DNA of 40,111 nt from a virus. The translations under genes were made by a program, and so were the position numbers. The notes under the pieces were generated by a model. That model made no database searches. It worked only from the letters and a program-made list of their open reading frames with translations, and was not told where the DNA came from. This document shows, one piece after another, positions 20,991 through 28,062 of the stretch. Location of the stretch: positions 1 through 40,111 of the IMG/VR virus record IMGVR_UViG_3300030116_003778, one strand, 5' to 3'. Position 1 is the stretch's first letter; every line of letters begins with the position of its first letter.

Positions 20991-23053
20991 TTATAGAGAT
21001 ACCAATCTTTGATGGAGGTCTTTACACAAACGTAGATGCTGAAGACATCCCTTTAAATGCTTCATCTGATACTGAAAATTTTGATATTGATGTTCTTGGT
21101 AAGATAAAAAAAAGAAAAGGATTAGAATCTACAAGTACACTGAACGGAACGCATCTTACGCAATTGTTTTACTGGTCTAACGACGATCTGTCAGGCGGTG
21201 CTAATTGGATTGGGTATGAGTCTCAAAGTAAACAAATTGTTTCATTTACTAGCAATTTCTCAACAAAAACTGTATTGCATACCTTTACAGGTTCAGACTT
21301 ACCTGCAGATATTCAAATTATTCCAATGGCAGATAGTCTACGTTTTGCAAATGGTCACAATAAAGACGTTGGATTTTTGCAATTTATTAATAGAAAATTT
21401 TTCTTTAATGCTTACACACATAATGCATTAAAATATGATTCAGCCGCTCCAAGTTATCCTACAACATGGTCGTTAAGTAGTGAATCCGTTGATCCTGGTT
21501 CATTAGCTGCAGGTAGCTATTATTATAAAGTTGTTCCTGTATTTGATGGTGTACAAGAAGCACAATTACAAGACCAGTTTGTGAAAGAAACTGTAGCAGG
21601 TGGAGATGACGCAATACATTTCTCGCTTACTGTAGATACAGATGATTATAACCCTAGAATTACAGGGGCTAATGTATATAGGCATTTTAGTTCAGATGAT
21701 ACACTTGTTCCAGTATACAGGTTAGTAAAAAGAATAAATTTGGCTACTGGAGCTACATCTAATGACAAAGATGCAGGTTTTAATAAGGCACATATTGGCA
21801 ATATTGTATATGCAGCAAATGGCGGCATATCCAGTGCTGTCACTTCTATGCTAAATACTGCTACATCAGGTAATAAAAGTAATGGACAGGTGTCAATTAC
21901 TGTAGGTGGTGTAACTAAAATATTAAAAGGATACAATGCTACTGGTAGTGATGCAGATAATTTTACTGATACATTAATTTATTTAGGAAGCAATGTATCT
22001 TCAGGTGGATGGAATGTTAATATATCTATTCAGGCATTTTGGATAAACGATAGCGATGGTAGCCAGGGCAGTGCCAGTACAAATGTAGGCAATGCATACT
22101 ATGGGAAGGATGTTGTTTATGACGCTAGGACATCAGGTAATTGGGATTGGGCTATAAATGAAAGAAATGGATATATTCAAAAGATTGGTAGTCAATATTT
22201 ATTAGTTAAGAATAGTATAGACAGAGTAATCCAATTAAATGCTGATAGCACTACGCTAGGATTAAATCAAACTGTAGGTGAACTGACTAATGGATATTAT
22301 TATGAATCATTGTCAGGAAACCAATTCAAGCTGCATATTATAGATGATGGTTATCTAAATAGCAGAACACACCCACTTACAACAACAAAGAATAAAGTAA
22401 ACTATAGTCATGGTGCTTTTGTAAATGGTAGGTTTTTCGCAGGTAATGTTACACTAGACCCTGACGATGAAGCAGAAAAGCATGATGACTTTATTATGTT
22501 CAGCTTATTTAATCAACCTGACATTATACCTGTAATAAATTTTATACAGATAAAAGACAGCCAGGGCGGCAAGATAACAGGATTGAAAAGGATTAATGAC
22601 AACCTAGTTGTGTTTATGGAAAAGGGAGTATATCAACTATATGTTCCAAGTACAGACCCAAAATCTTTTATACTCAGAGAAAGCGACGCAAATATAGGCT
22701 GCATTTCATCCAATAGTATTGTAGAGGCAGGACAATACATCTTCTTTGCAGGTTCAGATAATATATATATGACAGGGGCAGGTATGTCTAGCACACCTGT
22801 GTCTACTGCAATAAAAGATGTCTACACAGCATCAAGCAACTTGTCACAAACTATTGGTATCTATGACCCCCTAAAGAATAGAGTTTTATTTAGGTTTGGT
22901 AGCGATGGTACAAAGTTATTTGCACTAGATTTTTTGAAGATCCAAAATGGGCAAGAAGTTTGGAATAAATTAACCTTTAATTCAGCAAAGTCCGTTGACC
23001 TTTTGTCTATTGATTCTGATTTAAATATATACACAACACACAACGAAAGCTAA
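20987..23053 (+). CDS. Tail nozzle/tubular-B-like protein
   Basis: A 688-residue, mainly beta-stranded protein that opens with P-I-F-D-G-G-L-Y-T-N-V-D-A-E-D-I-P, the common start of podovirus tail nozzle proteins (T7 gp12-like in role). Repeated Gly-rich strands and an F-A-G-S-D-N-I-Y-M segment near residue 585 are seen in beta-propeller nozzles. It would form the distal tail tube that touches the cell surface. Coupled (ATGA) to the gene before it. Confidence 0.8.
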   Translation: MIIEIPIFDGGLYTNVDAEDIPLNASSDTENFDIDVLGKIKKRKGLESTSTLNGTHLTQLFYWSNDDLSGGANWIGYESQSKQIVSFTSNFSTKTVLHTFTGSDLPADIQIIPMADSLRFANGHNKDVGFLQFINRKFFFNAYTHNALKYDSAAPSYPTTWSLSSESVDPGSLAAGSYYYKVVPVFDGVQEAQLQDQFVKETVAGGDDAIHFSLTVDTDDYNPRITGANVYRHFSSDDTLVPVYRLVKRINLATGATSNDKDAGFNKAHIGNIVYAANGGISSAVTSMLNTATSGNKSNGQVSITVGGVTKILKGYNATGSDADNFTDTLIYLGSNVSSGGWNVNISIQAFWINDSDGSQGSASTNVGNAYYGKDVVYDARTSGNWDWAINERNGYIQKIGSQYLLVKNSIDRVIQLNADSTTLGLNQTVGELTNGYYYESLSGNQFKLHIIDDGYLNSRTHPLTTTKNKVNYSHGAFVNGRFFAGNVTLDPDDEAEKHDDFIMFSLFNQPDIIPVINFIQIKDSQGGKITGLKRINDNLVVFMEKGVYQLYVPSTDPKSFILRESDANIGCISSNSIVEAGQYIFFAGSDNIYMTGAGMSSTPVSTAIKDVYTASSNLSQTIGIYDPLKNRVLFRFGSDGTKLFALDFLKIQNGQEVWNKLTFNSAKSVDLLSIDSDLNIYTTHNES

Positions 23054-23056
23054 GTT

Positions 23057-23590
23057 ATGCAAGATAGTTTTAAATTTACAGGCAAGTGGAAAGCAGAGAT
23101 AAAAAGAGCAAATGGAGATATAGAAAAATTTGAGCAGCCTAATGCAATAGAAACAGACTTTAAACAAACACTTGTCGATGCAATGGTCACTTCGCAAAAT
23201 ACTTCTTTTTTGTTTGACAGCAGTGTGATGCACTCTAATGATGGCAGTGGTCAAGGATCAAACTCCAACCAACTGACTGTAAACGCTACAAACGGAAGCG
23301 GCATACAGTTAAATACTGGTGGTAGTGAATATCTAGGTATGGCAACAACAGTAAGTACAACACCAGTTGCTATAACAAGCGGTGGTAGCACAATAGGTTA
23401 TAAAGGGCAGTTTACTGGAATTGTAAGAGTGCTGCAATCGTATACTATTACTGCTATATTTCTTAAACGCAAAAAGACAACAAACACAAATCAATGGGAG
23501 ACTGACGTAGCTACTGGAACAGGGTGGAATTCTACTACAATAAACAATGGTGATCAGCTAACTATTAACTGGGAGATTAGCGTACAATGA
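23057..23590 (+). CDS. Tail-associated structural protein A (177 aa)
   Basis: A 177-residue protein three bases after the nozzle gene. It starts G-K-W-K-A-E-I-K-R-A-N-G-D with a conserved Asn-Ala-Ile (N-A-I) soon after, and ends W-E-I-S-V. The next gene has the same frame of features, so the two look like duplicated relatives. Such proteins occur as tail or head accessory proteins in marine podovirus-like phages; exact placement is unknown. Confidence 0.6.
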   Translation: MQDSFKFTGKWKAEIKRANGDIEKFEQPNAIETDFKQTLVDAMVTSQNTSFLFDSSVMHSNDGSGQGSNSNQLTVNATNGSGIQLNTGGSEYLGMATTVSTTPVAITSGGSTIGYKGQFTGIVRVLQSYTITAIFLKRKKTTNTNQWETDVATGTGWNSTTINNGDQLTINWEISVQ

Positions 23591-24171
23591 AGGGCATAGT
23601 AGATATAAATCTTATAAGAAATGGTAAGGTTATACAAGAAGTAAGAAGAAAAAATGCAATAAGCAACCTTACATCAGGTCTAAAATATAAAATTATAAAT
23701 CATATGGTGGGTGGTACTGGAGGAGGTAATACTGCATCTGCTATTTATTTAGAGCCAAACTTTTCATTTCCTTCTTTTACCTCTAACGAGTCTTCTTCTC
23801 ATGCAGTCGTAGGTCAAAATGGTATCTTTGCAGATGCTCCACAATTAGGAACATATACTGGTCAAGGCGGCAGTACAGAAACAGATGGCTCTTTGTTGTT
23901 CAAATACAACCAGTCTAAAACAGAATTCACAGCAACTAAAGCAAGGTGGAAGGCTCAGGCTATATGGCAAAATAGTGACTTTGAAGCAACAATAAGTTCA
24001 CTTGAGGGTACAAGCACTTTTATAACAAATTTTTATTTAGGTAAAAGTTTAAATGGTGCATTAGATCATTTTGATACACCCTTTTCAACCGTTGTGTTGA
24101 CAGGCAGCGACAGAGTACAACCTGCACTAAATGATATAATAGATGTTACCTGGACAATAGAAGTTAGCTAA
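23587..24171 (+). CDS. Tail-associated structural protein B (194 aa), probable paralogue
   Basis: A 194-residue protein starting in an ATGA overlap with the previous gene. Like it, it begins with I-R-N-G-K and K-N-A-I motifs and ends in I-D-V-T-W-T-I-E-V-S, matching the end of the previous protein (L-T-I-N-W-E-I-S-V). The middle differs. A gene duplication followed by divergence is the simplest reading. It ends in a TAATG overlap with the next gene. Confidence 0.6.
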   Translation: MKGIVDINLIRNGKVIQEVRRKNAISNLTSGLKYKIINHMVGGTGGGNTASAIYLEPNFSFPSFTSNESSSHAVVGQNGIFADAPQLGTYTGQGGSTETDGSLLFKYNQSKTEFTATKARWKAQAIWQNSDFEATISSLEGTSTFITNFYLGKSLNGALDHFDTPFSTVVLTGSDRVQPALNDIIDVTWTIEVS

Positions 24172-24470
24172 TGGCATCCATAACGATCACATCTCCTACT
24201 GGCACATCTAATTTTGTAAAAGGAACGACCAATACAATAAGTTGGAGTAAAAGCACATTATCAGGAACGTGGGGTAATGTTTCGATAGATTTATACAGAG
24301 ATGGAAGCTATGTTAAGAATATTGTACAAAACCTATCAGGTTCAGTGCAAAGTTATAGTTGGTCTGTTCCGTCAAATGATAGTGACATATTTGAAGATAA
24401 TGGCTATCAAGTAAGAGTTATAACATCACATGATGACGATGATGGTGGAGATGGTGGAGGTCTTGACTAA
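24171..24470 (+). CDS. Kre9/KNH-like beta-sandwich protein, cut by a stop codon
   Basis: A 99-residue protein. The sequence I-T-I-T-S-P-T-G-T-S ... T-N-T-I-S-W-S-K-S, V-S-I-D-L-Y-R-D-G, S-Y-S-W-S-V-P and Y-Q-V-R-V-I-T follows the strands of a Kre9/KNH (Ser-Thr-rich anchored) domain in order, but the last strand (Y-S-P-T-F-T-I) appears only after the TAA at 24468-24470, in the same frame. Either the protein ends early, or the stop is read through, or it is a mutation or sequencing error. Confidence 0.65.
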   Translation: MASITITSPTGTSNFVKGTTNTISWSKSTLSGTWGNVSIDLYRDGSYVKNIVQNLSGSVQSYSWSVPSNDSDIFEDNGYQVRVITSHDDDDGGDGGGLD

Positions 24471-24473
24471 TTT

Positions 24474-25685
24474 GTGCCGCAAATTGTATCAGCCTATAGT
24501 CCTACTTTTACAATTAGTGACCCTGATTCGGTTACACTGGATTCCCCTAATAGCGGTACATTTGCACACAATCAATCTATAAGTATATCCTGGACAAAAA
24601 CTAATTTTACCAATAATATAGATTTATACTGGACAACGTCTACAACATTCTCTACATCTAATAATATAGTATTCAACTATAACGCTAACTCATATACTTG
24701 GAACATCCCTTCTTCTGTTTCAGGTCAGAGTATATATATATGGGTAAGAAAAACAGGTGATTCTGCTGTAAAGGATAGAAGCAATAATGCAATATCTATT
24801 ACAGGCGTTACACTGGCTCGATCTATAAATGAAACGCTATCTAGTTCTGATTCTTTTTCTTTTACTACAAGCCAATGGAAAAAAGTTTTAAATCTATCAG
24901 ACACCTTAGCTACTGCTGACTCATTTACTCAAACACCTCATGTATACATAAAATTCAGAAATATAAATGAAACACTTACTTCAGGTGATAGCTTCACACA
25001 GCAGCAAAGAATTTTTATTGAATTTGCAAATATCAATGAAACGCTAAGCACCTCAGATAGTTTTACTTCTACGCCACGCAAATGGATATTAATAAGAACT
25101 ATAAGTGAACAGTTGTCACCTAGTGACACATTTAGTCAGTCTAGTAGGCTGTGGATCAAAGTCAGGAATATAAACGAGCAGTTAACATCTAGCGACAGTT
25201 TTACAATAACACCGAGGTCTTGGAAAAAGTTTGTAATAATAGCTGATACACTAGAACCTCAAGATACTGACTCTCAGGGTAGGATTGTTGAACCAATAGA
25301 TATATTAGCTACTTCTGATTCGTTTACTGCTAGTATACAAAAACAAAGCAATGTGTACAATTTAAGCAGCAGCAGTAGCAATGAATCTTTTGGAACACTA
25401 TATCAAACTGGATTTATTGTACCAAAGCCGCTTTCAAAGAACAGCATTTTAAGACGTTTGAATATAGACTACATTAGCGATGACGCTATAACTGTAAAGG
25501 TTTACAAGGATGATAATATGTCTACTCCGTTTACTTCTAAGACCTTTGCTGCGTCTAACGTTGTAAAGAGCGGAAGTATTAGGTTAGGCACAAGAGTTCA
25601 GTATTTTCTAATAGCGATTGAGACCACTCAATCTGCAAATGACATCGTGCAAATAGAAAAAATTGAAATAGAAGTAGATGATTAA
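24474..25685 (+). CDS. Tail fibre-like protein with KNH-like domain and 23-residue repeats (403 aa)
   Basis: A 403-residue Ser/Thr-rich protein (GTG start as annotated, same frame as the previous gene and one codon after its stop). Residues 1-15 contain the last strand of the previous KNH-like domain, residues 19-113 are a second KNH-like domain (S-P-N-S-G-T-F, S-I-S-W-T, T-W-N-I-P, V-R-K-T), residues 118-278 are seven repeats of 23 residues, and 290-403 is a C-terminal beta domain also found in the next gene. It is probably a fibre or tail-appendage protein. No ribosome-binding site precedes the GTG, so translation probably depends on coupling or read-through. Confidence 0.65.
   Translation: MPQIVSAYSPTFTISDPDSVTLDSPNSGTFAHNQSISISWTKTNFTNNIDLYWTTSTTFSTSNNIVFNYNANSYTWNIPSSVSGQSIYIWVRKTGDSAVKDRSNNAISITGVTLARSINETLSSSDSFSFTTSQWKKVLNLSDTLATADSFTQTPHVYIKFRNINETLTSGDSFTQQQRIFIEFANINETLSTSDSFTSTPRKWILIRTISEQLSPSDTFSQSSRLWIKVRNINEQLTSSDSFTITPRSWKKFVIIADTLEPQDTDSQGRIVEPIDILATSDSFTASIQKQSNVYNLSSSSSNESFGTLYQTGFIVPKPLSKNSILRRLNIDYISDDAITVKVYKDDNMSTPFTSKTFAASNVVKSGSIRLGTRVQYFLIAIETTQSANDIVQIEKIEIEVDD
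24825..25307 (+). repeat. Seven tandem 23-residue (69-nt) repeats
   Basis: Repeat units start at residues 118, 141, 164, 187, 210, 233 and 256 of the encoded protein, with consensus I-N-E-T-L-(S/T)-x-S-D-S-F-(T/S)-x-T-P-R-x-W-x-x-(I/V)-R. The spacing is exactly 23 residues throughout. The nucleotide sequence has drifted between units, so they are conserved as protein. A partial eighth unit (I-D-I-L-A-T-S-D-S-F) follows. Confidence 0.85.
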
Positions 25686-26059
25686 TGGCTAACTCTACCG
25701 TATATAAATTAGGTGGTGCTGACGGAGAAACCTTTACTACCAAACGTAAAACAGGTTGGATTCCTTTAGTTGATATGTCTAGGAATGTAACGATCAGACG
25801 CTTTAATGCACGATATAAAAGTCCTGAGTCAGTAACCACCAAAATTTATGCTAGTGGCGATGATAGCACTGAAGTAGCAACTATAACATTGCCAAGTAAT
25901 ATAGCAGCTAATGGGAGCGAACTATCCCCAAAGGTTGATAAGTTCAAAAGTTTAAAAGTGGGGCGTAGAGCAAATAACGTAATGATAGAGGTAAGCACAT
26001 CCTCTACCAATGCGACTAACATAGAAATAAGCAAAATGGAGTTAGAGATAGATGCCTAA
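25685..26059 (+). CDS. Short beta-domain protein, paralogue of the preceding C-terminus (124 aa)
   Basis: A 124-residue protein starting in a TAATG overlap. V-Y-K-L-G-G-A-D-G-E ... G-W-I-P-L ... V-T-I-R-R-F-N-A-R-Y ... V-T-T-K-I-Y and I-E-I-S-K-M-E-L-E-I-D match the end of the previous protein (V-Y-N-L-S, G-F-I-V-P, S-I-L-R-R-L-N-I-D-Y, I-T-V-K-V-Y, I-V-Q-I-E-K-I-E-I-E-V-D) strand by strand. It is a free-standing copy of that C-terminal domain, perhaps a tip or decoration subunit. Confidence 0.65.
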   Translation: MANSTVYKLGGADGETFTTKRKTGWIPLVDMSRNVTIRRFNARYKSPESVTTKIYASGDDSTEVATITLPSNIAANGSELSPKVDKFKSLKVGRRANNVMIEVSTSSTNATNIEISKMELEIDA

Positions 26060-26288
26060 AAAGAAACGCACCACTTACGGTAAAAGCGATGTTGATTTAA
26101 AACAAAATAAAATATCGTTTACTACAGATGAGATAACATCTGATAACATTGGTACAGGAGACTTTAGATTTACAAGTTTAACTAAGTTTCAATTGTCAGG
26201 AAGCGAACCTGCACAAGATGAAGGTAGATTATACATTAAAGATAAAGATGGAGTCTTATACTACATTCAAGCAACTAAGGTAGGATAA
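26052..26288 (+). CDS. Small structural protein (78 aa)
   Basis: A 78-residue protein overlapping the end of the previous gene by eight bases. Basic N-terminus (PKKKRTTYGK), then beta-like sequence ending E-G-R-L-Y-I-K-D-K-D-G-V-L-Y-Y-I-Q, similar to short fibre attachment modules (compare L-Y-F-K-D in the gene at 34978). Possibly a tail-fibre adaptor; function unproven. Confidence 0.5.
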   Translation: MPKKKRTTYGKSDVDLKQNKISFTTDEITSDNIGTGDFRFTSLTKFQLSGSEPAQDEGRLYIKDKDGVLYYIQATKVG

Positions 26289-26290
26289 AT

Positions 26291-26803
26291 ATGTCTAGAT
26301 TAGGATTAGGATTAGGATTGGCAGCTAGTTTGGTCTCACCATTAATTGACGCAACTAGAGGTACAAGCAGAGCTGAAAAAGCTATGGAGAAGTATTTAAA
26401 GACTAGAGGCATTACGGATGCAGATATACAAAGAAGGCTTTCGCAACAGGCAGGTGTTCTTGCAGACCAAACAGATTTAGCTAAAAATGCAGCTCAAGGT
26501 CAACTTGTTAGCCAGGGTTTAGGAGACAGCATAATAGGTTCACAGCTAGGTTTACAGGCAGATGCAGCCGCTAACCAGGCATTGGTTGGTGAGCAAGGTC
26601 GATTGCTAGATGCACAAAAGCAAGATCAGATGAGAAGACAAGAGATGCTGCTACAATCAAGAATGGCAAGAGAACAAGCAAAAAGACAAGGTCGAGCAGA
26701 CTTTGCGGGTAATCTTTTAGGCGGTCTAGGTCAAATTGCAATGTTTGACTGGTTGCAAAAAAAGAACAAGAATAGCAATACATCTTCAGGAGAACCTATA
26801 TAA
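26291..26803 (+). CDS. Ejection (internal virion) protein A (170 aa)
   Basis: A 170-residue protein, Ala/Gly/Gln-rich and largely helical (A-A-Q-G-Q-L-V-S-Q-G-L-G-D-S-I-I), with a Gly/Leu-rich start (R-L-G-L-G-L-G-L-A-A-S-L) and basic helices, resembling the small inner-core proteins (T7 gp14-like in role) that insert into the host envelope to let DNA in. It is directly followed by a 419-residue and the 1880-residue protein, the expected set of three. Confidence 0.65.
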   Translation: MSRLGLGLGLAASLVSPLIDATRGTSRAEKAMEKYLKTRGITDADIQRRLSQQAGVLADQTDLAKNAAQGQLVSQGLGDSIIGSQLGLQADAAANQALVGEQGRLLDAQKQDQMRRQEMLLQSRMAREQAKRQGRADFAGNLLGGLGQIAMFDWLQKKNKNSNTSSGEPI

Positions 26804-28062
26804 TGGCTGAAAATCAATACGGAACAAGAAGATTAGCTCGTAATCCAGTAAGAGAGTTATTAGAAGCCCAACAACAAAGAATGGAAGCTGAACAGCGTTC
26901 TGCTCTACAACGACGTAGAGCTTTTCCATTCCAGGATGTTGTAAAGATAGGTGACAAGTATTATAGGTATGATACAGATAATCAAGGTAGGGTCGTACAA
27001 AATCAAATATCTAAGCAATCATACGAAAACGCTATTAAGCAAAATGCATACACTAATTCTATAAGTCGAGATATGGGATTCCCTACACAAGAAACAACAC
27101 AGCCTCCTGCAGAGTCAGAAGACAAAGGTTTTTTTGCTAGAAGTGTAGACGCAATGAAAAACTATTTAAATTCTAGAAAACAAGAATCTGAGCCAAAAGC
27201 CCCTTCCACAGCTAAAAAGCCAGTTAATCTAGACCCTACAAGAATGAATCAAAGTATACAAGCAGGCAATCCTAATTTAAGAGGTTCTAATATAGATATA
27301 ACTAAGAGCGGCACTACTGGAGGTGCTGTTAAGACAGGATTAATGGATGATAAAATAGGACAAACATCTCCTATTGTTGACCCTGTCACAGAAGCAGCTT
27401 ACCAACGCAGCTTAAGTCAAAAAGGTAAACCGCCGCCTAATGTGCCTAGAAGCAAAGAAGCTCCTAAGCCAATGACCGCACAAGACTATGCTAATGTGCA
27501 AAATAGACGCACACAGCAGGTAGAACAAAAAATTAAAGATCAGGTTGCAAAAGCACAATCAATGTCACCTACTGAAAGATATGAAGCCGCTATGGATAGA
27601 AGAGTGCCTAGAAGCCCTGATAGGCTGCCTGTACCAGGTAGAAACAAAGCAATGGACATGGCAGTAGAGAGAATGATGATTAATAGGCAATTAGCTCAAG
27701 ATGAATTAAAAAAACGTATGGAAGTTGACAGTTCCCCAGAGATGTTAGCAGATATGCCTCCAAATATATTAGAGGATAATTTAAAAAATTTAGCAGACCT
27801 TTTACCAAAAGAAGACAAAAGAAGTGTAGATCAAATTATACAGGCTAGTGCAGGTAGAAAAAGAAAAGAGCGTAAATCAGCTCTTAGAAAAGCTACAGGT
27901 GAAACTTTAAGAGAATTTGGTGGGGATTTGAAAAAAGCATATGACTCTATAAGAAAATCTATACAATTTCCAAGTTCGCAGCCTAGATTTGATAAAGATG
28001 GGCAGCCTACAGCTAGATATTATAAAGACAGATATATTTCTAACTATAAATCATTTAAATAA
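26803..28062 (+). CDS. Ejection (internal virion) protein B (419 aa)
   Basis: A 419-residue, highly charged protein of low complexity with many Arg/Lys/Gln/Glu (e.g. N-R-R-T-Q-Q-V-E-Q-K-I-K-D-Q), Pro-rich in the middle, and no membrane span. Size, charge and place second in the three-gene ejection set match inner-core proteins that line the conduit (T7 gp15-like in role). It starts in a TAATG overlap with protein A and ends in a TAATG overlap with the giant gene. Sequence families here are poorly conserved. Confidence 0.6.
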   Translation: MAENQYGTRRLARNPVRELLEAQQQRMEAEQRSALQRRRAFPFQDVVKIGDKYYRYDTDNQGRVVQNQISKQSYENAIKQNAYTNSISRDMGFPTQETTQPPAESEDKGFFARSVDAMKNYLNSRKQESEPKAPSTAKKPVNLDPTRMNQSIQAGNPNLRGSNIDITKSGTTGGAVKTGLMDDKIGQTSPIVDPVTEAAYQRSLSQKGKPPPNVPRSKEAPKPMTAQDYANVQNRRTQQVEQKIKDQVAKAQSMSPTERYEAAMDRRVPRSPDRLPVPGRNKAMDMAVERMMINRQLAQDELKKRMEVDSSPEMLADMPPNILEDNLKNLADLLPKEDKRSVDQIIQASAGRKRKERKSALRKATGETLREFGGDLKKAYDSIRKSIQFPSSQPRFDKDGQPTARYYKDRYISNYKSFK

